A stretch of DNA of 64,000 nt, from NCBI GenBank assembly GCA_031761405.1, contig JASEVX010000013.1:41353653-41417652 (forward strand), written 5' to 3'. Within the stretch, counting starts at the first letter, position 1. The number at the start of each line of letters is the position of its first letter. This document shows positions 55,772 to 64,000 of the stretch, one piece after another. This DNA is from Serripes groenlandicus. Taxonomy: Eukaryota > Mollusca > Bivalvia > Cardiida > Cardiidae. The translations under genes were made by a program, and so were the position numbers. Under the pieces are notes generated by a model that searched no databases, was not told the DNA's origin, and worked only from the letters and a program-made list of their open reading frames with translations.

Positions 55772-58700
55772 TGTTTGTTTTGTGGAGTGTTTTACGTCGC
55801 TTTCAACAATTTTTCAGCAATATCACAGCATGTCCTTGGTACGTTACCAATGCTCCTGGCCCATTCCTCCTGACACCAGCCAGTGAGTCGTTATGCTCAC
55901 CCTACAATCTTGGTACGTTATCAATGCTCCTGGTCCATTCCTCCTGAAACCAGCCAGTCAGTCAGTCGTAATGCACACCCTACAATCTTGGTACGTTACC
56001 AATGCTCCTGGTTCATTCCTCCTGACACCAGCTAGTCAGTCGTAATGCACACCCTACAATCTTGGTACGTTACCAATGCTCCTGGTCCATTCCTCCTGAC
56101 ACCAGCCAGTCAGTCGTAATGCACACCCTACAATCTTGGTACGTTACCAATGCTCCTGGTCCATTCCTCCTGACACCAGCCAGTCAGTCGAAATGCTCAC
56201 CTTATAATCTTGGTACGTTACCAATGCTCCTGGTCCATTCCTCCTGATACCAGCCAGTCAGTCGTAATGCACACCCTACAATCTTGGTACGTTACCAATG
56301 CTTCTGGCCCATTCCTCCTGACACCAGCCAGTCAGTCGTAATGCTCACCCTACAATATTGGTACGTTACCAATGCTCCTGGTCCATTCCTCCTGACACCA
56401 GCCAGTCAATCGAAATGCTCATCTTACAATCTTGGTACGTTACCAATGCTCCTGGTCCATTCCTCCTGAAACCAGCCAGTCAGTCGTAATGCACACCCTA
56501 CACTCTTGGTACGTTACCAATGCTCCTGGTCCATTCCTCCTGACACCAGCCATTCAGTCGTAATGCACACCCCACAATCTTGGTACGTTACCAATGCTCC
56601 TGGTCCATTCCTCCTGAAACCAGCCAGTCAGTCGTAATGCACACCCTACAATCTTGGTACGTTACCAATGCTCCTGGTCCATTCCTCCTGAAACCAGCCA
56701 TTCAGTCGAAATGCTCACCTTACAATCTTGGTACGTTACCAATGCTCCTGGTCCATTCCTCCTGACACCAGCCAGTCAGTCGTAATGCACACCCTACAAT
56801 CTTGATACGTTACCAATGCTTCTGGTCCATTCCTCCTGACACCAGCCAGTCAGTCGTAATGCACACCCTACAATCTTGATACGTTACCAATGCTTCTGGT
56901 CCATTCCTCCTGACACCAGCCAGTCAGTCGTAATGCTCACCCTACAATCTTGGTACGTTACCAATGCTTCTGGTCCATTCCTCCTGACACCAGCCAGTCA
57001 GTCGTAATGATCACCCTACAATATTGGTACGTTACCAATGCTCCTGGTCCATTCCTCCTGACACCAGCCAGTCAGTCGTAATGATCACCCTACAATCTTG
57101 GTACGTTACCAATGCTCCTGGTCCATTCCTCCTGACACCAGTCAGTCAGTCGAAATGCTCACCTTATAATCTTGGTACGTTACCAATGCTCCTGGTCCAT
57201 TCCTCCTGATACCAGCCAGTCAGTCGTAATGCACCCCCTACAATCTTGGTACGTTACCAATGCTTCTGGCCCATTCCTCCTGACACCAGCCAGTCAGTCG
57301 TAATGCTCACCCTACAATATTGGTACGTTACCAATGCTCCTGGTCCATTCCTCCTGACACCAGCCAGTCAATCGAAATGCTCATCTTACAATCTTGGTAC
57401 GTTACCAATGCTCCTGGTCCATTCCTCCTGAAACCAGCCAGTCAGTCGTAATGCACACCCTACAATCTTGGTACGTTACCAATGCTCCTGGTCCATTCCT
57501 CCTGACACCAGCCATTCAGTCGTAATGCACACCCTACAATCTTGGTACGTTACCAATGCTCCTGGTCCATTCCTCCTGAAACCAGCCAGTCAGTCGTAAT
57601 GCACACCCTACAATCTTGGTACGTTACCAATGCTCCTGGTCCATTCCTCCTGAAACCAGCCATTCAGTCGAAATGCTCACCTTACAATCTTGGTACGTTA
57701 CCAATGCTCCTGGTCCATTCCTCCTGACACCAGCCAGTCAGTCGTAATGCACACCCTACAATCTTGATACGTTACCAATGCTTCTGGTCCATTCCTCCTG
57801 ACACCAGCCAGTCAGTCGTAATGCACACCCTACAATCTTGATACGTTACCAATGCTTCTGGTCCATTCCTCCTGACACCAGCCAGTCAGTCGTAATGCTC
57901 ACCCTACAATCTTGGTACGTTACCAATGCTTCTGGTCCATTCCTCCTGACACCAGCCAGTCAGTCGTAATGATCACCCTACAATCTTGGTACGTTACCAA
58001 TGCTCCTGGTCCATTCCTCCTGACACCAGCCAGTCAGTCGTAATGATCACCCTACAATCTTGGTACGTTACCAATGCTCCTGACCCATTCCTCCTGACAC
58101 CAGCCAGTCAGTCGTAATGATCACCCTACAATCTTGGTACGTTACCAATGCTCCTGGTTCATTCCTCCTGACACCATCCAGACAGTCGTAATGCTCACCC
58201 TACAATCTTGGTACGTTACCAATGCTCCTGGTCCATTCCTCCTGACACCAGCCAGTCAGTCGTAATGCTCACCCTACAATCTTGGTACGTTACCAATGCT
58301 CCTGGTCCATTCCCCCTGACACCAGCTAGTCAGTCGTAATGCTCATCCTACAATCTTGGTACGTTACCAATGCTCCTGGTCCATTCCTCCTGACACCAGC
58401 CAGTCAGTCGTAATGCTCACCCTACAATCTTGGTACGTTACCAATGCTCCTGGTCCATTCCTCCTGACACCAGTCAGTCAGTCGTAATGCTCACCCTACA
58501 ATCTTGGTACGTCACCAATGCTCCTGGTCCATTCCTCCTGACACCAGCCAGTCAGTCGTAATGCTCACGCTACAATCTTGGTACGTTACCAATGCTCCTG
58601 GTTCATTACTCCTGACACCAGCCAGTCAGTCGTAATGCTCACCCTACAATCTTGGTACGTTACCAATGCTCCTGGTTCATTCCTCCTGACACCAGTCAGT

Positions 58701-60272
58701 CAGTCAGTCGTAATGCTCACCTTACAATCTTGGTACGTTACAAATGCTCCTGGCCCATTCCTCCTGACACAAGCTAGTCAGTCGTAATGCTCACCCTACT
58801 ATCTTGGTACGTTACCAATGCTCCTGGTCCATTCCTCCTGACACCAGCCAGTCAGTCGTAATGCTCACCCTACAATCTTGGTACGTTACCAATGCTCCTG
58901 GTCCATTCCTCCTGACACCAGCCAGTCAGTCGTAATGCTCACCCTACAATCTTGGTACGTTACCAATGCTCCTGGTCCATTCCTCCTGACACCAGCCAGT
59001 CAGTCGTAATGCTCACCCTACAATCTTGGTACGTCACCAATGCTCCTGGTCCATTCCTCCTGACACCAGCCAGTCAATCGAAATGCACACCCTACAATCT
59101 TGGTACGTTACCAATGCTCCTGGTCCATTCCTCCTGACACCAGCCAGTCAGTCGTAATGCTCACGCTACAATCTTGGTACGTTACCAATGCTCCTGGTCC
59201 ATTCCTCCTGACACCAGCCAGTCAGTCGTAATGCTCACGCTACAATCTTGGTACGTTACCAATGCTCCTGGTTCATTCCTCCTGACACCAGCCAGTCAGT
59301 CGTAATGCTCACCCTACAATATTGGTACGTTACCAATGCTCCTGGTTCATTCCTCCTGACACCAGCCAGTCAGTCGTAATGCTCACCCTACAATCTTGGT
59401 ACGTTACCAATGCTCTTGGTCCATTCCTCCTGACACCAGCCAGTCAGTCGTAATGCTCACCCTACAATCTTGGTACGTCACCAATGCTCCTGGTCCATTC
59501 CTCCTGACACCAGCCAGTCAGTCGTACTGCTCACCCTACAATCTTGGTACGTTACCAATGCTCCTGGTCCATTCCTCCTGACACCAGCCAGTCAGTCGTA
59601 ATGCTCACCCTACAATCTTGGTACGTTACCAATGCTCCTGGTCCATTCCTCCTGACACCAGCCAGTCAGTCGTAATGCTCACCTTACAATCTTGGTACGT
59701 CACCAATGCTCCTGGTCCATTCCTCCTGACACCAGCCAGTCAGTCGTACTGCTCACCCTACAATCTTGGTACGTCACCAATGCTCCTGGTTCATTCCTCC
59801 TGACACCAGCTAGTCAGTCGTAATGCTCACCCTACAATCTTGGTACGTTACCAATGCTCCTGGTCCATTCCTCCTGACACCAGCCAGTCAGTCGTAATGC
59901 TCACCCTACAATCTTGGTACGTTACCAATGCTCCTGGTCCATTCCTCCTGACACCAGCCAGTCAGTCGTAATGCTCACCCTACAATCTTGGTACGTCACC
60001 AATGCTCCTGGTCCATTCCTCCTGACACCAGCCAGTCAGTCGTACTGCTCACCCTACAATCTTGGTACGTCACCAATGCGCCTGGTCCATTCCTCCTGAC
60101 ACCAGCTAGTCAGTCGTAATGCTCAACCTACAATCCTGATCGCTAAGAAGGCAAAGCCGTTACTACCACATCTTTTTTCAGTATTTGGTATGAGTAGGCC
60201 GGGGATCGAACCCGCGATCCCCAGTACGCGAGACGGACGGTCTACCACTACACCACCGAAATAAGGGGGTCA
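55772..60272 (-). mobile_element. SINE whose interior has expanded to 58 tandem copies
   Basis: The SINE tail is at 55772-55834 (TTTGTTTGTTTTGTGGAGTG, TTTTACGTCGCTTTCAACAA, TTTTTCAGCAATATCACAGC). The tRNA-like head is at 60135-60272 (GGGGATCGAACCCGCGATCC, CTACCACTACACCACCGAAA). In the unexpanded relative at 38255-38510 these ends lie about 250 bp apart. Confidence 0.85.
55835..60134. repeat. 74-bp tandem array, 58 copies, with a 962-bp higher-order block
   Basis: The unit reads CTTGGTACGTTACCAATGCT, CCTGGTCCATTCCTCCTGAC, ACCAGCCAGTCAGTCGTAAT, GCTCACCCTACAAT. First and last units start at 55835 and 60061; 57 steps of 74 bp plus two 4-bp CAGT insertions account exactly for the distance. A 13-unit block (from about 56062) recurs 962 bp later (from about 57024) with the same variants. 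Repeated 61-codon frames in the array are by-products. Confidence 0.97.
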
Positions 60273-60539
60273 TGTATCATGCAAGAACAAATGTACCCTG
60301 CGAAGATGGTTACCGTAATTTCGAACGTTAACAGGCCGAGACGAAACAGACTACCTTCCCTTTCAAACAAGTTTAAAATACTAAAAATAATCATATCAAA
60401 AATTTCCAGTGCATCCTATACATATTTGCAATCAATTTAAACTCAGTGTCATATATTCAATGCCTTCTGGTGAACTTCTATGCTAATTTATAAACAAACA
60501 AAAGCCCCACAAAACCACCACATGTATCGAAAGACTGAC

Positions 60540-60668
60540 TGCATATAATATCATTTGTACTGCATATAATGTCATTTGTACTGCATATGTCATTTGTACT
60601 GCATATACTGCTGTTTGTGCTGCATATAATGCTGTTTGTGCTGCATATAATGTTATTCGTATTACAGA
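60540..60668. repeat. short tandem repeat, about 6 copies of 18-21 bp
   Basis: Units of TTTGTACTGCATATAATGTC or TTTGTGCTGCATATAATGCT vary by a few bases. A 109-codon antisense frame with CSTN repeats runs through it and is not a gene. Confidence 0.8.
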
Positions 60669-61212
60669 TGACGTTGTTTGTACACCATATAATGGTTATT
60701 CTACTGTATCTACACACTTTTGCACTGCACATTATTAAATAACCACCATATATAACGGAAAAGGTACTTGATACCTCGTACATGAAAATGTACTGCGTAT
60801 AATACAATTCAACATAATATATCTATAGGTGCTACCTATTTACGAAAAAACGCAAGATAATTATAAACAAAAATTAAAGAGCATACTTTGGCCATAAAAA
60901 AGGATTTAAAAGTAATTGACTAGACAATAATAATGTTAATGTCATGTTTTGTGCATTATCAAAAAATATTTGGAATTCGTATTGCTGTCGTCTATTATTA
61001 CGAACAGAAAATAATAAAGTAAAGACTTTCAGAAAATCAAGGAATACATTTATAATGAACGAGGTTAAAACATGATAGCCAAGATGATCCTTAATCGATC
61101 ACCTGCATTATGGTAAAGAAGCAAAAAGATCAGCTCTTTGCTGATGCCACCTGGCAACTGCCTTTTTCCATAAGTCAATATGACTGGAACAAATGATGTA
61201 AGGGGTCACATT

Positions 61213-61345
61213 TCTGCTAAACCCTTTCCCTATTAGAGACGGTTTCTGAGGCCTTTGCAACAGACGATTTAGGGAAAGATTGTCGCTAAAAGAACAAATG
61301 CTCCTTATGAGAAAGTTATCCTTTTGCCACAATGTTTGATAAACA
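61213..61345. mobile_element. hairpin MITE (TTAA family), worn fragment
   Basis: AAACCCTTTCCCTATTAGAG, CAACAGACGATTTAGGG, AAAAGAACAAATGCTCC and CCTTTTGCCACAATGTTTG follow the family order, but the right terminus is lost. Confidence 0.55.
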
Positions 61346-61606
61346 GCTCATGTATAGGAATTTGGGGTATTTCATGTTGATACCACTTTTTTGCGGGAAA
61401 CGACGTCGCTCCATTGACGTTACGCCAAGATGAAGTGTTACGGAAATGACGTCACGTCCTTCTTTGGATACGATACAGTCAACATTTAGGTTCAGGGGTA
61501 GAAGTCTAATGCTGTCGTTTTTTTGACGAACGGGAAAACATATTTCTTACAGAGTTCCATTTATTTTTAATGTTAATTTCCCCAAAACACAGCACTTTAA
61601 TAAATA

Positions 61607-61775
61607 TCGATTTAAAAAAAAAAAATATTAAAAAGACGACAATAATTTAAAAAATCCGTGTTTTTCGTGTCATTTTATACATACCCAAATTATCGATTTA
61701 AAAAAAAATATTAAAAAGACGACAATAATTTTTTTTCAATCCGTGTTTCTCGGCTCATTTTATACATACCCAAAA
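61607..61775. repeat. direct duplication of about 85 bp
   Basis: Each copy reads ATCGATTTAAAAAAAA, ATTAAAAAGACGACAATAAT, AATCCGTGTTT and TCATTTTATACATACCCAAA. The copies are adjacent. A pure poly(A) run of about 41 follows at 61831-61871. Confidence 0.85.
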
Positions 61776-61830
61776 TGGCGGCCCCCATGGATTTGGCCAG
61801 TTTCATTTCAGAAAGCTTCATGGGTTATTG

Positions 61831-61874
<44 letters not shown>

Positions 61875-62173
61875 CTCACACCTGTTAACTATAAGCGAAA
61901 AAACCCATTCATGTTTTTTTTTCGTATTAAGACAGTAAAGGCGTTCAATATTCCCCCGCTAATATATGTAGGTTGACGTGATGCTTGTAATATTTGTATT
62001 TATTTGTTAAAGTAGTACAGCTATTACTCCAAAAGTCATATCATCAAAAGTGACGATATTCACTGTGACAGATTTAAAAGTACATAAATATTCACCATAT
62101 GCGTGATTTCTTTTATTTCATGAAAAAAGTAATGAATTTAAGTTTCAAAACTTCAAAAAACCTATCTGATTAA

Positions 62174-62591
62174 CACTTTCCCCCATATATACGTTTTCTG
62201 CAGTAGACGTTTTTTTTTTTTTTAAAAAACATGGGAGACAAAAAAAGAAATTGCTCCCCTTTGTCACAATATTTTCAACTCTATTCAATTATTGTTTTCT
62301 TTTAAAGGCAGTTTCCAAAGTCGTCTGCTGCAGTTTGATTTTATATGGGTTTTACGCCGCTTTCAACATTATTTCAGTTATATCACGGCGACAGCTCACT
62401 TATTCATGATCCCTTGGTAAACAAACCAGTTCTAGGCTAGAAAATGTGCCTTGCACAAGAGCACTCCACCATGACCGTAGTGCCGCATCTGGGGATCGAA
62501 CCCGGGAAGCCCGGTTTCAAATCCCCGACGCTAACCACTCGACTACAGCGGATTCCTCGTCTGCTGCAGTGGTGTTGCATGTTGGAAAGGG
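62174..62591. mobile_element. hairpin MITE (TTAA family) split by a SINE
   Basis: TTAA lies at 62170-62173 and 62592-62595, with termini CACTTTCCCCCATATATACG and TGTTGGAAAGGG. CTGCAGTAGACG at left pairs with GTCTGCTGCAG at right. The SINE at 62335-62556 interrupts the right side. Confidence 0.7.
62335..62556 (-). mobile_element. tRNA-derived SINE, GGAATCCG family, 14-bp target duplication
   Basis: TCGTCTGCTGCAGT at 62321-62334 is repeated at 62557-62570. On the - strand the head reads GGAATCCGCTGTAGTCGAGT, GGTTAGCGTCGGGGATT, GGGTTCGATCCCCAG (B box). The tail on the + strand is TGGGTTTTACGCCGCTTTCA, ACATTATTTCAGTTATATCA. Confidence 0.9.
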
Positions 62592-63663
62592 TTAATAATA
62601 AACACTCACACCCTTGCACACATGTCTGGACCCGGTCATTATTGTTAAGAGATCAAGAGATCGATTCTTAGAAACGGAAATGATCACCGCATAGTCAAAA
62701 TTCATAATTTTATTGTATTACACGGCCATCGGCCCATATACATACATACATATAAACTAAATAAAACACTAAAGTACATGTATGTTCATGTATACCTGGA
62801 CAAAAAAAGAAACGCAAGTTTAATTTTCGAGATTATTTTTGTCTATCTCACCAGCATTTACACAATAACAGTCGTATGTACTGCTGATTCAAATAAAACC
62901 AAAAGTGATCATTCGCCAAATTCTTCATGAAACTGAATTATTTTAAAGGTGCTGAACTCCAGATTATACATAGTATAGGCAAAGTTTAAAACTGTTCAAA
63001 AGTTGTCTTGGAATATTAGAATCTTAGTTCTGGTATAAAATTAGAGGAATAATTTCCCTTTCCAGTACAATAAACATCTAAATATTGATCGCGTATGCTT
63101 TATGTTTACTGGTAGCCAAATGTTGTACTGTTTCATTGTCTTTCAATTGACTGTTTTTCATCATTTATTGCCAAAAAAGTGTTGAACTATTTAGTTCTTA
63201 CTTTCTTGTCACTATAAGCAATATTTGCAAAAGTTTCAACATTTCAAATTTTTGATCTCTATCTAGAATTCAGAACCTTTAATGGTCAACTAGGACAGTC
63301 CCTGAAATGAAAAAAGAAAGAAATTAAGATTTTTATATTTCAAAATATTTTCTCGGCTGTTCTCAAAGCAGAGGGCTCTATATACAACTACTATATCAGT
63401 GAAGAGATCAGACGGTATTGTTACCAACATCAAAGGTAGTCTGGAGTTCCTTCCCCTTAGTACTGCCTAAAGGATAGGAAGTCGGGAAACAGACTATATC
63501 AATGGGTACACAAAAGGTCAATCTCATTTAAACCAGACCTAAACCTCGATAGCTCGTAAATATAGATCTGATGACTGCCCCAAATAGGTCGTCTCAAATT
63601 GACCTTTACGTCGGCCAATCAACATGTCGCTTACCAAATATTACGGTGTAAACAAGTTCGAGG

Positions 63664-63671
63664 ATCCCTAC
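63664..63671 (+). promoter_or_regulatory. candidate core promoter (CATATAAA), copy B
   Basis: CCCTACATATAAACGATATA is followed by GAAGCGATAATTGTCGAGTT and CTTCGATTGTATACCACGGG, matching copy A at 32271. The TATA-to-start distance is kept. Confidence 0.4.
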
Positions 63672-63844
63672 ATATAAACGATATATAGAAGCGATAATTG
63701 TCGAGTTCTTCGATTGTATACCACGGGCGTTTGTTGTATCGTGTGATTACATTGGACATAAAAACCGAGCACGTGCAGATACGTATTTAAGTGAATTGTG
63801 TCAATTAAAGACAACCCTTTATGAGGGATAGTCAGATCCAATAT

Positions 63845-63961
63845 ATGTACAGCGAAGAAGTTTGGTCTGATTTATATGAGATTGACAAAAGGCTATCGTT
63901 ACAGAAACCCATTTTTCCGAACAAGCGTCTATTACACCAGTTTCTCGTTGTGAAATTATAG
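63845..63961 (+). CDS. possible first coding exon after promoter copy B
   Basis: An ATG about 175 bp after the TATA box opens a 38-codon frame (MYSEEVWSDLYEIDKRLSLQ...) ending at TAG 63959-63961. A GTGAAA donor at about 63950 could end an exon before the stop. The composition is protein-like and the position fits a 5' exon, but I recognise no family and the window ends here. Confidence 0.25.
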   Translation: MYSEEVWSDLYEIDKRLSLQKPIFPNKRLLHQFLVVKL

Positions 63962-64000
63962 ATTCAACGCATTTTGATGTTTGACTATATGGTTCATTAA

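Larger units (their letters stand above)
62050..63835. repeat. segmental duplication, copy B (partner 31165-32450)
   Basis: It keeps the landmark order of copy A over about 1.25 kb, with extra sequence at about 62297-62885 made up of the rest of a MITE, a SINE and unique DNA. The right part from AAAAGTGATCATTCGCC to the promoter region is closely similar to copy A. Confidence 0.85.

Noticed and set aside
56062..60099. Many identical 61-codon frames (MVRYQCSWSIPPDTSQ...)
   Set aside because: They arise from the 74-bp array, with starts spaced at multiples of 74 bp. No promoter or signal supports translation.
60478..60807. 109-codon - strand frame with CSTN repeats
   Set aside because: It is produced by a short 18-21-bp tandem repeat with variable unit lengths and has no other coding sign.

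Overview
The window reads as nuclear DNA of a marine bivalve mollusc, possibly a venerid-type clam. The species call is inference. The reasons are an AT-rich, intron-bearing, gene-poor sequence; tRNA-derived SINEs of the bivalve kind; many copies of elements opening TTTTTAGCTCACC and closing with a GC hairpin plus CTCTTGTTT; and two gene types that are greatly expanded in bivalves (a B-box/beta-propeller TRIM-like protein and a small secreted C-type lectin). No operon, CRISPR, phage or bacterial feature is present, and no autonomous transposase or reverse transcriptase ORF was found.

Layout. 1-7.3 kb: a 60-bp tandem array cut by a TTAA-flanked MITE and by a Helitron-like element that itself holds two more elements. 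7.3-12.6 kb: mostly unique AT-rich DNA with decayed repeats and a further nested element. 12.6-23.6 kb: a near-continuous run of non-autonomous Helitron-like elements with internal tandem cores. 23.7-24.6 kb: a 54-bp perfect inverted repeat and a dimeric repeat. 26.5-28.2 kb: the one clear single-exon gene, a 562-residue B-box/coiled-coil/propeller protein. 28.7-33.6 kb: low-copy repeats, SINEs and a promoter-bearing segment that recurs at 62-63.8 kb. 33.6-37.7 kb: 25 head-to-tail copies of a 165-bp hairpin MITE. 38.6-42.6 kb: a recent head-to-tail duplication inserted inside another copy of that MITE. 43-46.2 kb: foldback elements, SINEs and microsatellites. 47.1-48.8 kb: a 67-bp array with higher-order structure. 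48.9-55.0 kb: a five-part C-type lectin locus whose third intron is full of 46-bp repeats. 55.8-60.3 kb: 58 copies of a 74-bp repeat that grew inside a SINE. 60.3-64 kb: repeats and the second copy of the promoter-bearing segment.

Coding content is small: the TRIM-like protein (probable intracellular immune or regulatory factor) and the C-type lectin (probable secreted carbohydrate-binding immune protein), plus a 54-residue secreted-peptide ORF at the lectin start whose relation to the lectin is unresolved. The most unusual content is structural. At least two tandem arrays can be traced to the transposable element they expanded from (a SINE and a TTAA MITE), several arrays show higher-order periods, and insertions can be ordered in time from intact flanks and target-site duplications.
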